Below are positions 33,979-44,251 of a stretch of DNA of 64,000 bases, piece by piece. The stretch is from Shewanella loihica PV-4 (lineage in GTDB: Bacteria; Pseudomonadota; Gammaproteobacteria; Enterobacterales; Shewanellaceae): assembly GCF_000016065.1 (NCBI RefSeq), contig NC_009092.1:1240001-1304000 (forward strand), given 5' to 3'. A model generated the notes under the pieces. It was not told the origin of the DNA and searched no databases. It was given only the letters and a program-made list of their open reading frames with translations. Position 1 is the stretch's first letter. Each line of letters begins with the position of its first letter. A program made the position numbers and the translations under genes.

Positions 33979-36900
33979 ATGTTTAAGAAATTACTATGCA
34001 GCACAGTTATGGCTTTGGTCGTAGTTTCTGGAATGACTATAGCTGATGATACAGAACTCTATTTGATTGACTCGAATGTGCGCTCGGGAAAAAGGCCCCA
34101 AGTTTTATTTGTATTTGATAATTCAGGAAGTATGTCAACTGAGGACCAGAATGCGACTAGTTCCTACTGTTCAGCTGATGATAAAGCAAATGGTATTTGT
34201 GATTATGCCGATGGTTTCGGTGATTATTTAGCTGGCTATTCTGGTTATATAAACGAGAAAGGAATTTATTGGAATGCTGGCGGAATAGATAATACCAGTA
34301 ACATGCCTACTCCCGATGAGCCGAAAGATTCGCGACGCTTTTATGCCGCTAATAATAACTGTCATAAAGCTGCTATTGCATTGCAAGAAAGAGGACGCTA
34401 TACGGGATATTTACGAGAATTTAAGTCCAGTGGCAATACGGGGAAATGGTATCCCTTGGCAGATAACGAAGGGTTTAATCGTGGGCAAGTTGTTGATTGT
34501 CACCAAGATATTCTGGATAGTGATCCAGAGAATCCAGGGTTGGAAAAGGTAGGAGGAAGCTCTGTACCATTTGATCCTGGTTACCCTATAGATTCAAAGA
34601 AAATGTACACCGACTCAACAGATTCAAGCGCTCGTGATTATAGCCTTGAAAACACAGAGTTTGGTAAAGGTACACCAGTGACCCTTTATACAGCACACTA
34701 CCTAGTTTGGTATCAGTGGGTTACTACCACAGAGGAAGGGCAAAATAGTGGTGGGACAGGTACTCGTTTAGAAGTTGCAAAAGATGCATTGACAACAGCC
34801 TTGACGTCATTATCTATTCCAATCGATGCTGGGTTAGCTGTATTTAACTTGAATTATCCAGATGAAGGCGACGCAGATGGCGGGCGTATTGTTTATGACA
34901 TTAAGGAGATGACCTCTACAAATCAGAATTCTTTGATTTCTTTGATTAATGGTATGCCAGCTCAAACTAACACCCCTTTATGTGAGACTCTTTATGAGGC
35001 TTACCAGTACTTTAGCGGCGGGCCTGTTACCTTTGGTAATGACGATAAGAATGCTCAGGGTAGTTATAAAATCGATGGTTATATTCCTAACTCTCCTCCA
35101 AGTATTCTTACTGGCGGGAATTATACTACGCCATTTAAAAAATGCCCTGATACGGCCTATATTATTTATATTACTGATGGCGCACCGACAATAGATAGTA
35201 ATGCAGATAGTGCGATCATCTCTTTAGCCAGCTCAGCTGAGAATACTGCAAACTATTCAGGATTTGACTTTGTCAATTCTTGGGGGGATACGGAAACTAG
35301 TTATCTGCCAGCCTTAGCTGCTTATATGTATAACAATGATATGGTTAAGGGAGTCAAAGATGCTAATGGCATTGATAATAAACAGAATGTTAGATTATTT
35401 ACGATAGGTTTTTCCGAAGGAGCTGACGTTGCGGCCAAGTTATTGGAAGAGGCTGCTTTTAGAGGTGGAAACCCTAGAGATGATTCGGGTGTATCTAAAG
35501 GTTATTACGTTGCTAAGAATGGTCTTGATCTGGTGGCGGCAATGGATGATGCCTTAAAGTCTATTTTATCAATTGACTCATCATTTACCTCTCCAAGTAT
35601 TGCCAGTAATAATTTCGATAAAACACAGACTTATAATTCAGCTTACTTTGCAATGTTCTTACCCGGTAAGGGGCCTAGATGGAGTGGAAATCTTAAGAAG
35701 TTAAAGGTCAATTCTTCAGGAGAGATTGTTGGTCCAGGAGGAAGTTCCAAGGCAATTGATTCTAATGGTAATATTGCCGCTTCTACCTGTACCTATTGGA
35801 ATACATGTCCTGCTAATAATATCGATGGTAATAAGGTTAACTCTGGAGGGGTACTGCCCATTTTAAGATCAACATTAAAAAGTCGAAACATTAGGACGAA
35901 TGTCGGTACTAGTATTGTGGGCATTCAATTCTCAGGTTTCGCGTCAGCCTATTCTCAAGAGGATTTAGATTGGTTGTATGGTGTTGATGTCGATGATGAT
36001 GATAACGATGGTAATATATATGATGCCAGAGAAGATATTATGGGCGATCCTCTGCATTCAAAACCCCTGGCTATTAACTTTGGTGAGAAACCTAATGCGG
36101 ATGGAACAGAAAATCTAGATGTTAGAGTTATAGTGGGAACTAATCAGGGGTTAGTTCACATGTTTAAAGATTCCGATTCTGGAAGTAATGATTATTCAGT
36201 TGGTTCTGTAACGGAAACCTGGGCATTTATTCCTCAGGAGTTGTGGCATAACGTTCCTACGCTTAGAAAGAATTATTCTACTGGAAGCCATAGCGTGTAT
36301 GGTATGGATTTGTCGCCAGTTGCCTATACGGAAACGGATTCTAGTGGGAAAGTCAATAAGGCTTGGGTGTTCCTTGGTATGCGAAGAGGTGGTACTTCCT
36401 ATTATGCCTTGGATATCACTAATCCGGACGCACCAAGTTTTAAATGGAAAATAGATTCAAATTCGACTGGATTTGAAGAGCTGGGGCAGTCTTGGTCAGA
36501 GCCTGTTGTCACCTTTGTACCAGGTATTGATGATCCTGTGTTAGTTATTGGTGGTGGCATGGCCTCAAGTGAAGGTACTGGAGAGGCGGTTTATATTGTT
36601 AATGCTAAATCAGGTGCATTTATCAAGAAGTTTTCAGCGACAGGTATGGCAAGTGTGCCTAATAAAGTTGCCGTTTTAGACAGCAATAATGATGGTATAA
36701 CCGATAGAATCTATGCTGCGGATATTGGGGGGAATATTTGGCGAATGGATATGCCAGAATCGACTCAATCGACTTGGTCTACGTTCAAGTTTGCGTCTAT
36801 TGCGACATCTACTTCTCCAAATGACAGGATGTTTTTTGCAGAGCCATCAGTAGCACAGACTCAATTTAATAATATTCATGACAATAGTGGTGAACTTACC

Positions 36901-37527
36901 TATCAGAGTGTTCCATATGACGCTGTCACTATAGGTACAGGAAATCGAACTCACCCTCTTGATATAAATACGAATGACATGTTTTATGTTTTTCAAGATC
37001 GTAATGTGGTAACTAAAACCTTTACGAGTACCGATGCACCAGCTGCGTTAACCATTAGTGAATTGTATGATGTCACCACAGCTGCGCCATCATCTCAGAG
37101 TGATAATGTTACTTTTGGAACCAAACGTGGTTGGTTTTACGACTATAGTGTTGCTGGAGAAAAGACTTTATCAGCGTCACTGATATTTGACGGAAAAGTT
37201 TATTTTACTTCATTTATTCCTCCGACTCGAACAGATGTCGATTTGGATGCCGGAATATGTGGCTTCGCAGGACAGGGACGTTTATACGTATTTGACCTGC
37301 ATAAGGGAACCAGATCTTACAGCGAAACCTACTATGAAATTGGTGAAAGGGTACCAGATACGCCACAGATTGTAATACCTAAACCTGAAGAGGGTGAAGA
37401 TTCTACTGCCTATATCATTGGTGTGGGCAAAGGCGAGTGTGAAGATGGAGAGTGTAAAGGCACTGTGTCTTTAGGCAGTGGTTTAAGTACCAATAGAATT
37501 TATTATCATTTGGATGAGAAGAATTAA
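33979..37527 (+). CDS. pilY1: Pilus tip adhesin / assembly factor PilY1
   Basis: An exported 1182-aa protein. A signal peptide (about 1-22, ending SGMTIA) precedes a von Willebrand A-like domain with the metal-ion site D47-N-S49-G-S51 and the later TDGAPT segment. The C-terminal half (about 650-1130) is the PilC/PilY1 beta-propeller with GTNQGLVHMF, VFLGMRRGGTSYYALD and a calcium loop D901-SNNDGITD just before GGNIWRMD. A second Asp-rich stretch, DVDDDDNDGNIYD, lies at about 672-684. PilY1 sits at the pilus tip and mediates adhesion and calcium-dependent control of retraction. Codon use is clearly more AT-rich than in flanking housekeeping genes. Confidence 0.92.
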   Translation: MFKKLLCSTVMALVVVSGMTIADDTELYLIDSNVRSGKRPQVLFVFDNSGSMSTEDQNATSSYCSADDKANGICDYADGFGDYLAGYSGYINEKGIYWNAGGIDNTSNMPTPDEPKDSRRFYAANNNCHKAAIALQERGRYTGYLREFKSSGNTGKWYPLADNEGFNRGQVVDCHQDILDSDPENPGLEKVGGSSVPFDPGYPIDSKKMYTDSTDSSARDYSLENTEFGKGTPVTLYTAHYLVWYQWVTTTEEGQNSGGTGTRLEVAKDALTTALTSLSIPIDAGLAVFNLNYPDEGDADGGRIVYDIKEMTSTNQNSLISLINGMPAQTNTPLCETLYEAYQYFSGGPVTFGNDDKNAQGSYKIDGYIPNSPPSILTGGNYTTPFKKCPDTAYIIYITDGAPTIDSNADSAIISLASSAENTANYSGFDFVNSWGDTETSYLPALAAYMYNNDMVKGVKDANGIDNKQNVRLFTIGFSEGADVAAKLLEEAAFRGGNPRDDSGVSKGYYVAKNGLDLVAAMDDALKSILSIDSSFTSPSIASNNFDKTQTYNSAYFAMFLPGKGPRWSGNLKKLKVNSSGEIVGPGGSSKAIDSNGNIAASTCTYWNTCPANNIDGNKVNSGGVLPILRSTLKSRNIRTNVGTSIVGIQFSGFASAYSQEDLDWLYGVDVDDDDNDGNIYDAREDIMGDPLHSKPLAINFGEKPNADGTENLDVRVIVGTNQGLVHMFKDSDSGSNDYSVGSVTETWAFIPQELWHNVPTLRKNYSTGSHSVYGMDLSPVAYTETDSSGKVNKAWVFLGMRRGGTSYYALDITNPDAPSFKWKIDSNSTGFEELGQSWSEPVVTFVPGIDDPVLVIGGGMASSEGTGEAVYIVNAKSGAFIKKFSATGMASVPNKVAVLDSNNDGITDRIYAADIGGNIWRMDMPESTQSTWSTFKFASIATSTSPNDRMFFAEPSVAQTQFNNIHDNSGELTYQSVPYDAVTIGTGNRTHPLDINTNDMFYVFQDRNVVTKTFTSTDAPAALTISELYDVTTAAPSSQSDNVTFGTKRGWFYDYSVAGEKTLSASLIFDGKVYFTSFIPPTRTDVDLDAGICGFAGQGRLYVFDLHKGTRSYSETYYEIGERVPDTPQIVIPKPEEGEDSTAYIIGVGKGECEDGECKGTVSLGSGLSTNRIYYHLDEKN

Positions 37528-37530
37528 TAA

Positions 37531-37923
37531 ATGCAGAAGTTAAAGGGCTTTACCTTAATAGAGGTGATGATCACCGTTGCTATAGTGGGAATATTAGCTG
37601 CAATTGCATATCCTTCCTACATTGATTATGTGACTAAAAGTGGACGAGCTGAGGGCGTGGCTGCGGTGATGGAGGTTGCAAACCTTCAAGAGCAGTACTA
37701 TTTGGATAATAGAACTTATGCCAGTGATCTAACCAAGTTAGGGATGAGCGCAAATCCTTTCGTTACTGAGCATGAGCATTATAAAGTGGCCTCTACTGGA
37801 GGAGCTACATTTAAGGTAACCGCCACGGCTATTGGCTCTCAGGCTAGCCGGGATACGGCTTGTGCAACTATCACCATGACGGATGCAGGTGTTAAAGGTC
37901 CGTCAAAGGAGTGTTGGAAATGA
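37531..37923 (+). CDS. pilE: Type IV minor pilin PilE
   Basis: A 130-aa pilin with the short leader MQKLKG and mature start [24 protein letters not shown]. The globular part includes [17 protein letters not shown] and a C-terminal Cys pair (DTACATI...KECWK). It is a minor pilin of the PilE/ComP-like type and closes the pilin set of the operon. Its stop overlaps the next gene by ATGA. Confidence 0.92.
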   Translation: MQKLKGFTLIEVMITVAIVGILAAIAYPSYIDYVTKSGRAEGVAAVMEVANLQEQYYLDNRTYASDLTKLGMSANPFVTEHEHYKVASTGGATFKVTATAIGSQASRDTACATITMTDAGVKGPSKECWK

Positions 37924-38219
37924 TTAAGCTACTTAGCACAACGATATGTCTAATATCGATTGCACTGATAACACCTGCGTATGCAAAGATGAAAGATTAT
38001 AAGTGTTTCATTACTAGTGTCAAAAAGGGAGGGCAAGTTGTTTTTTATAGGTGGGAAGAAAGCCAGTTGCCGATTAGAGTGGCCGGATTACCAGGAAAAC
38101 AATTAACAGATGCTAAGGGAAAGAAGTACTTTATTAAAGAAGTTGAGGAATGCGTACCGCTGTCTGACTCCTTTACAAGCGATAAAGCAAATGCTGTAGA
38201 TAAACGTACTCTCAGATAG
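37920..38219 (+). CDS. tapY2: TapY2-type small exported pilus-associated protein
   Basis: A 99-aa product with a signal peptide ([25 protein letters not shown]) and a small mature domain with two cysteines (YKCFITSV and EECVPLS), probably forming a disulphide. The sequence [28 protein letters not shown] is what I recall for the TapY2 family of Shewanella and Aeromonas pilus clusters. Its exact function is unknown. It is translationally coupled to pilE (ATGA), with AAGGAG eight bases upstream, so it belongs to the pilus operon. Confidence 0.72.
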   Translation: MIKLLSTTICLISIALITPAYAKMKDYKCFITSVKKGGQVVFYRWEESQLPIRVAGLPGKQLTDAKGKKYFIKEVEECVPLSDSFTSDKANAVDKRTLR

Positions 38220-38258
38220 TATTTTGGTATAGGAGTCCCTGCTATTAGGGACTTTAAA

Positions 38259-38750
38259 TTAGCAGCTATTTCCATCGGCACCATAAGAGATGAGGCCACT
38301 GCTACTTATTGTTACACTTTGAGATTCGCTTGCCTTGCCATTTGGGCAATAGATAATAGAACCGCTGGAAGATAAACCATCTGCGCTAAAGGTAATCAAT
38401 GGGCCGGAACCTTTGACAGAATCATTAGTGTCAAAACCATCTATTGCTCTTAGTTCTTTGTCTGTTCCCCCCGCATCGGTTAGATAGACTCTAATTCCTC
38501 CCTTCCAATTTGTCCCTGTTCCACAAGAGGTTGCTGAGGCAAAAGGGCAGACATTGACTGTCGCGCCGTAACTTATTGCCTGATTTCTGGCAAAAGACAT
38601 TAAGTTATGGATACGCTCAATACTGCGATTTACTCTGACGCTTTCATAGGCCGAAATTAAAGATGGGAGCCCTATGGTTAATATGATTCCTGCAACGACA
38701 ATAGTTACCATGAGTTCAACGAGTGTGAACCCATTTTTATTCTTCATCAT
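38259..38750 (-). CDS. FimT/GspH-type minor pilin (copy 1)
   Basis: A 163-aa pseudopilin with prepilin leader MMKNKNG|FTLVELMVTIVVAGIILTIGLPSL. The GspH/FimT domain has RSIERIHNLMSFARNQAISYGATVNVCPF and ends ISYGADGNSC. GAGGA precedes the ATG. Minus strand, converging on the pilV-tapY2 operon, with a second fimT-like gene upstream. Both resemble the FimT/FimU group, whose members initiate pilus assembly or bind DNA during uptake; the specific role is not decided here. Confidence 0.87.
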   Translation of the reverse strand: MMKNKNGFTLVELMVTIVVAGIILTIGLPSLISAYESVRVNRSIERIHNLMSFARNQAISYGATVNVCPFASATSCGTGTNWKGGIRVYLTDAGGTDKELRAIDGFDTNDSVKGSGPLITFSADGLSSSGSIIYCPNGKASESQSVTISSSGLISYGADGNSC

Positions 38751-38886
38751 GAGTAAAATCCTCTATTCACTTAACACTAGTATAAGCGAGAAGTTTTAGG
38801 ATTTCAGTATATATAAGCTATTCTTTTTAATGCCAATAATTTGTCGGCTTGATTAAAATTGGCGTGAGTCGTTAGCTTTGGAGCTG

Positions 38887-39399
38887 TTATTGGTTGCAGC
38901 TGATATTTTTCTCTTTTGAAAAGCGTATTCTACCGGCTTGATTGACGATAACGGCTTTGGAATAAGGGCTGTTGGCCGAGCCAGGGCAGTACCTTAAGGT
39001 TCCGTTGCTGCCTGATGCGAGCCCATCAGGTTGAAAACGAGCAGACGCGCGGTTGTAGTAGACAAAGTCACCACTATCAAATGAACTTGTTTGCATCAAC
39101 AATTTGTCTGTGCCATCGAGCTGGTTGCTGGTCCCCGAGTCGGTAAATACCCCCAAGCCTAGGTGCCAGTCATTGGTACATTGGTTATCTTTTATTGGGC
39201 AAACCGTTACCCTAAGCCCGTAGTTGATGGCAGTATTTCTGGCGAACTGAAGAGTCTGTTGAATCATCTTTATCGCGGCGTCGGCTCGGTAAGCCTGATA
39301 GAGATCTGTAAGACTTGGTAGGCCAACCGAGAGGAGTATGGTCGCAACGGCGAGTGTGACCATTAATTCTATGAGTGTAAATCCATTATGATGTTTCAT
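38887..39399 (-). CDS. FimT/GspH-type minor pilin (copy 2)
   Basis: A 170-aa pseudopilin, paralogous to the gene just downstream, with leader MKHHNG|FTLIELMVTLAVATILLSVGLPSL, then AIKMIQQTLQFARNTAINYGLRVTVCPI and the C-terminal AGRIRFSKEKNISC. The frame extends further upstream, but I place the start at 39397-39399. AAGGAAT precedes it, and only this start gives a short prepilin leader. The two copies share the same domain plan but are clearly diverged. Confidence 0.87.
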   Translation of the reverse strand: MKHHNGFTLIELMVTLAVATILLSVGLPSLTDLYQAYRADAAIKMIQQTLQFARNTAINYGLRVTVCPIKDNQCTNDWHLGLGVFTDSGTSNQLDGTDKLLMQTSSFDSGDFVYYNRASARFQPDGLASGSNGTLRYCPGSANSPYSKAVIVNQAGRIRFSKEKNISCNQ

Positions 39400-39628
39400 G
39401 GCTATTCCTTGCTGTATGTAGTCTATGCTTCCTGCAATGACCTGAACTCGTTTTTGGGGCGAGTTCATTGAGTATAGAAGAGTTAGCTCAACTTTAGGCG
39501 ATGGGCATATATTGTTCTGCTCTATGAATATTGAATCATTTTATCTCTCGATATAATCATCTTTGGTGGTTTGGGTGGACGTGATAAGCTAGTGCCTAAT
39601 AAACTTAGGTTTTGTCGAATTGGGTTAG

Positions 39629-39988
<360 letters not shown>

Positions 39989-40000
39989 GTCTAAAGTTAT

Positions 40001-40030
40001 AAAAAACCGCTGATATCTCAGCGGTTTTTT
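40001..40030. terminator. Terminator between glnB and nagR
   Basis: AAAACCGCTGA-TATC-TCAGCGGTTTTTT forms a perfect stem with A- and T-tracts. It ends glnB and could also end the converging nagR gene. Confidence 0.9.
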
Positions 40031-40072
40031 ATTGTCTGTAGATAATCATTAATCAAAGTTTGATGCCGATTC

Positions 40073-41092
40073 CTAGGCCTTTGGGCTTGCCGATGAGTCT
40101 CTTAGTACCGGCTCGGGAATGAAGACCTGATGAGCCGTCTCACTCTGCTTGTTGCCCTGATTCTCGATAAGTAACTCGGTTGCCGTCTGCGCTATCAACT
40201 TATTTGGCTGATGGACTGTGGTTAGCTTAGGCCAGGTCTGTCTAGAGAAGGGGCTGTCCTCGAAACCCACGATAGAGAGTTCGTCGGGTATTGCTACCCC
40301 TGCTAACCTAGCCGCGAAGAGAGCCCCCGCGGCAATTTCATCGTTACAGGCGACTATGGCCGTCGGCCGATTGGCTTTCGCCAGCAGTGTTTTAGCGCCT
40401 TCTACACCCGATTCAAAAGAATACTGACCATTGATGATGTTGGACTCGTCAAGCGATAGGTGATTGCTTTGCAGGGCGGCCTTAAAACCGGCGAGACGTT
40501 CCTTGGTGGATTCGTGCTGATGGTCACCGCTCAGAAAGGCGATATTTTTATGGCCGAGATCGATAAGGTGCTGGGTGATGGAAACCGCTCCATGTTTATC
40601 GTTGACCAGGATCGATAAGCCATCGGTTGTGCTCACCTCTTCCCCTGCAATAATGCGTACATAATTGGCATTAATCTGATCCAAGGCAGCCAAGACTTTT
40701 GGGTCTTCCGATAGCGGCGGGGTTAAAACCAAGCCTGACAGCCTGGCATGGCGCACCATATCGACCAGCTCCTGGCAGATATTATCTGACTTAGCATCGC
40801 AGGGATGGATGAGGAGCTCATAGCCTCTTTGCTTACAAGATGACAAAATACCATTTTGCATATCAATGACATAGTAGGCATTAGGGTTGTCGTAGACAAA
40901 GGCGATCACGTAGGATTTTGTGCCGGCTAGATTACGGGCAGCGACATTAGGCTGGTAGTTAAGTGCGGCAATCGCCTGATTCACTTTATCAATCGTCGCC
41001 TGACGAACCGAAGGCTCGTTATTTGTGACCCGTGAAACCGTTTTTATGGAGACGCCGGCATATTTGGCGACGTCATTAATGGTGACTTTCAT
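40073..41092 (-). CDS. nagR: LacI-family repressor, probable NagR
   Basis: A 339-aa repressor. The N-terminal helix-turn-helix and hinge are INDVAKYAGVSIKTVSRVTNNEPSV and LNYQPNVAARNLAG. A periplasmic-binding-protein-like effector domain follows (about 60-330), with ILVNDKHGAV, GHKNIAFLSGD and ACNDEIAAGAL. Its position at the head of the GlcNAc gene block, and five copies of one palindrome before the block's genes, point to the GlcNAc-responsive NagR of Shewanella. It is divergent from the TonB receptor, with one operator between them. The effector (GlcNAc-6-P or GlcNAc) is family knowledge, not visible. Confidence 0.85.
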   Translation of the reverse strand: MKVTINDVAKYAGVSIKTVSRVTNNEPSVRQATIDKVNQAIAALNYQPNVAARNLAGTKSYVIAFVYDNPNAYYVIDMQNGILSSCKQRGYELLIHPCDAKSDNICQELVDMVRHARLSGLVLTPPLSEDPKVLAALDQINANYVRIIAGEEVSTTDGLSILVNDKHGAVSITQHLIDLGHKNIAFLSGDHQHESTKERLAGFKAALQSNHLSLDESNIINGQYSFESGVEGAKTLLAKANRPTAIVACNDEIAAGALFAARLAGVAIPDELSIVGFEDSPFSRQTWPKLTTVHQPNKLIAQTATELLIENQGNKQSETAHQVFIPEPVLRDSSASPKA

Positions 41093-41504
41093 CTAGCGGA
41101 TACTCTTTGTGTCTGCACAGCGTCTAGCTGCTTCAGAATTCAAATATGTCTCAAACAATGTACTGTATGGTTACACAGCAGATCTCACTTCCCCTGGCGA
41201 CAATATTGCTGAGTTTTACGCTATTAAGCAATCATCAAATTGATTTCTATCCCGAATTACATTTGTCCCGTTTCGAAAGCTAGTGATTTTTATCCTTGTT
41301 TATCAGTAAATTGCAACAAGATGCAACGAGAGTGTTTTGTTTAATAAATGTATAAATCCAAAGAAATTCCTGCTTTTGGTTATTTTGTTGTGGCGCATCT
41401 GTTAATTGTTGTGTAATCTTTGTACTCACATGACAGCGTTGTCATTCCTTCGGGGATGGTTATGAATACGAAAAAAGATAATAAAGTTATGGAAGGGAAA
41501 CGAG
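41093..41504. other. Divergent regulatory region nagR / TonB receptor
   Basis: These 412 AT-rich bases hold one NagR operator (41429-41446), 58 bases before the receptor start. I see no ORF or RNA gene, and no second operator close to nagR itself. Confidence 0.65.
41429..41446. promoter_or_regulatory. NagR operator 1
   Basis: CATGACAGCGTTGTCATT, with core TGACAGCGTTGTCA. It lies upstream of the TonB receptor gene and in the region shared with nagR. Confidence 0.85.
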
Positions 41505-44129
41505 ATGCGACCATCTACTTTTAAGAAAAGTGTACTAGCTACAAATATTGCGCTGCTGCTGAGCGGTGCAGTGTCTGTTTCTGCTCTAGCGGCAGAGGCC
41601 GATGCAGAAGCGGTTAATACTGATAATATTGAAAAAATTGAAGTACGTGGTCTGCGTGCTTCGATGAAGGCGTCAATTAACGCCAAAAGATTTTCTGATG
41701 CCGTTGTCGATGCCGTTACAGCCGAAGACATTGGTAAATTCCCCGATGGCGACGTAGGTGAGTCACTGGGTCGTATTCCTGGTGTTACCGTTAACCGCCA
41801 GTTTGGTCAAGGCCAGCAGGTGTCGATTCGCGGCGCATCTGCTCAGCTAACCCGCACCCTGTTAAATGGTCACTCGGTTGCTTCGACCGGTTGGTTTGAC
41901 CAACAGGCTATCGACCGTAGCTTTAACTATTCTCTGCTGCCACCCGAGATGATCAGTGGCATCGAAGTCTATAAGTCTTCTCAGGCCGACATCACAGAAG
42001 GTGGTATTGGTGGTACCGTGGTTGTTAAGACCCGTAAGCCGCTGGACTTAGATGCCAATACTCTATTCTTAAGCGCCAAGGGCGATTATGGTACTGTCTC
42101 TGAGGCGACAGATCCTGCTGTCTCTGGCTTGTATAGTTGGGCAAACGAGGCCGAAACCTTCGGTGTTCTGGTTTCTGCTGCGGGCTCTCAAACCGACTAT
42201 CAGCGTAACGGTATCGAAACCTTGTTGGGTTGGGGCGAAATTGTGCCGACAACCTTCCAACAAGATCGTGAGCGTACCGCCTACAACATTGCCGCTCAGT
42301 ATCGTCCAACCGACAACTTAGAGTTCGGCCTAACGGTTACTAGCCTGGATCTTAAGGCAAACAACGCCAACACCTCTATCTTCCTCTTCCCTACACAACA
42401 AGGCGTAAGCACTTGTAACAAAACCAATGCTGCGGGTGTTTGTACCGACATTACCCATACGGGCGAGGGTGGATTTGCCTGGGCACAGACTTGGGCTCGT
42501 GAAGCCGAGATGTCGTCAGATACCTATGACCTGGACTTCAAATATGAGGGTGAAGGTTTCACCCTTGAAGGCCGCGTCGGTAACACCAAGGCAGATGGTG
42601 GTACTAGCCTAACCTCTAACTATGGTAACTCTATCGGTCAGCCTGGTGACTTCGCCGGTCACTATGACGCTACCGGTGAAAAGATCATTATCGACATCGC
42701 TAACAAGTCTTTCGATGCGGGCGACTTTAACGGTCAGCTAGAAACTGCTGGTTGGGCACTGAAGAAGCAGCCTAACACCGACGAAGAGACCTATGCTCAG
42801 TTCGACCTGACCTTCCTGGTTGATTTCGGTGCCATCACCTCGATCAAAGCCGGTGTGCGCTATGCAGACCATGACGTGACACAGCAAACTGACGCGGCAA
42901 TCGTGGGTGACATTGTGGCTAAAGATGCCTCTGAATACTACTCTGGCACCATCTCATCTGGCGCAGGTTTTACCCTGCCTAAGCCGAATTTCGATGCCAT
43001 GATCCGTGACGCTAAAGCCTCAGTTGATGGCTTTACCCGCGATAAGTCTGGTTACGGTACCCTGAATGAGAAGAACCTGGCCGCCTACGCCATGGCTAAC
43101 TTCGAGGCGGAAGGGATCCGCGGTAACTTTGGTTTACGTTTCATCTCGACTGATATCGAGTCTGATTACTATGCGCTGAGTTCAAGCGGTCAGTTCGCCG
43201 ATGAGTTGAGCACAGACAAGTCGAGCTACAGTGACGTATTGCCAAGCATCAACGTGACGTTCGACTTAGCACCGGATCTCTTGCTACGTACCACGGCGGC
43301 TCAGGTGATGTCTCGTCCTAACTACGCAGACTTGTTTGCCACTTCGACTCTTCCTGGTCTGAACGATGGCACGCCAGGCAACGAAAAACTCAACCGCGGT
43401 TCTGTTGCCCTGGAGCCATTTAAGGCGACCCAGGCAGATGTGAGCCTAGAATGGTACTTCGGCGGTGAGGGTCTGGCTTCTTTGACCTACTTCATCAAAG
43501 ACGTGAGCTCTTTCATTACCACTCGTCAGAAGCTAAACCAGCAGATTGGCATCGAAGACGATAACCTCAGAGATCAAGGCTACAGCGCCTGTGGTGTAGG
43601 CGTCTATGACTGCTGGACAGTCAGCGAGAAGTACAATGCTAACGGTGGTCATATAGAAGGAATTGAGTTACAGCTACAAGACTCGTTCGAAAACGGCCTG
43701 GGCTACTCGGTTAACTATACCTTCGCCGATGCAGGCTCTCCAGCCGAGAACTACCCAGATAAAGTGGGTGTATTCTCTGACTCTTCTAAGCACACGGTTA
43801 ACCTTGTGGGCTACTATGAGATGGAAAGCTTCTCTGCGCGTCTGGCCTACAACTGGCGCAGCGAATACATGATGCGTGAGCTACCAGGTTTCTATGGTAA
43901 CCGTCAGCACCAAGACTATGGCTCGCTGGATCTGAGCATGAACTACAGCGTGACCGATTGGATGGATCTGACCTTCGAAGCCGTTAACCTCACAGAGGAA
44001 GACAGCATTCAGATCGGTGTCTCGCCAGTCGACAATCCAGATGTGATCGCCGAGTTTAAAGATAACTACCCAGTATGGAGCTTCGAAGGCGAAGCGAGAT
44101 ACAAGGTGGGTGTCGCACTGCGATTCTAA
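41505..44129 (+). CDS. TonB-dependent receptor, probably for chitooligosaccharides
   Basis: An 874-aa outer-membrane importer. A signal peptide (ATNIALLLSGAVSVSALAA) is followed by a short segment with the TonB-box-like IEKIEVRGLRAS. The plug domain (about 55-180) contains GRIPGVTVNRQFGQGQQVSIRG, and a 22-stranded barrel ends in KVGVALRF with a C-terminal Phe. The plug form belongs to the TIGR01782 group, common in glycan-utilising Alteromonadales. A NagR-type operator before the gene indicates uptake of chitin oligomers; the substrate is inference from context. GAAGGGAAACGAG precedes the ATG. Confidence 0.9.
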   Translation: MRPSTFKKSVLATNIALLLSGAVSVSALAAEADAEAVNTDNIEKIEVRGLRASMKASINAKRFSDAVVDAVTAEDIGKFPDGDVGESLGRIPGVTVNRQFGQGQQVSIRGASAQLTRTLLNGHSVASTGWFDQQAIDRSFNYSLLPPEMISGIEVYKSSQADITEGGIGGTVVVKTRKPLDLDANTLFLSAKGDYGTVSEATDPAVSGLYSWANEAETFGVLVSAAGSQTDYQRNGIETLLGWGEIVPTTFQQDRERTAYNIAAQYRPTDNLEFGLTVTSLDLKANNANTSIFLFPTQQGVSTCNKTNAAGVCTDITHTGEGGFAWAQTWAREAEMSSDTYDLDFKYEGEGFTLEGRVGNTKADGGTSLTSNYGNSIGQPGDFAGHYDATGEKIIIDIANKSFDAGDFNGQLETAGWALKKQPNTDEETYAQFDLTFLVDFGAITSIKAGVRYADHDVTQQTDAAIVGDIVAKDASEYYSGTISSGAGFTLPKPNFDAMIRDAKASVDGFTRDKSGYGTLNEKNLAAYAMANFEAEGIRGNFGLRFISTDIESDYYALSSSGQFADELSTDKSSYSDVLPSINVTFDLAPDLLLRTTAAQVMSRPNYADLFATSTLPGLNDGTPGNEKLNRGSVALEPFKATQADVSLEWYFGGEGLASLTYFIKDVSSFITTRQKLNQQIGIEDDNLRDQGYSACGVGVYDCWTVSEKYNANGGHIEGIELQLQDSFENGLGYSVNYTFADAGSPAENYPDKVGVFSDSSKHTVNLVGYYEMESFSARLAYNWRSEYMMRELPGFYGNRQHQDYGSLDLSMNYSVTDWMDLTFEAVNLTEEDSIQIGVSPVDNPDVIAEFKDNYPVWSFEGEARYKVGVALRF

Positions 44130-44146
44130 TTGACACATTAGTGTAC

Positions 44147-44173
44147 AAAGCCCGGCTTAAGCTGGGCTTTTTA
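44147..44173 (+). terminator. Terminator of the TonB receptor gene
   Basis: AAAGCCCGGC-TTAA-GCTGGGCTTTTT forms a stem with one G-T pair and a T-tract. Confidence 0.8.
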
Positions 44174-44251
44174 TTAGCACCAACTTTTTATCAGCGACTT
44201 GTTATTAGCACCGACCTTTAATTAGACAAAGAGTAGGGCAGAGGTGAAACC

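Noticed and set aside
38259..39399. Possibility that one of the two fimT-like genes is a pseudogene
   Set aside because: Both have intact prepilin leaders, full-length domains and ribosome sites, so both look functional.
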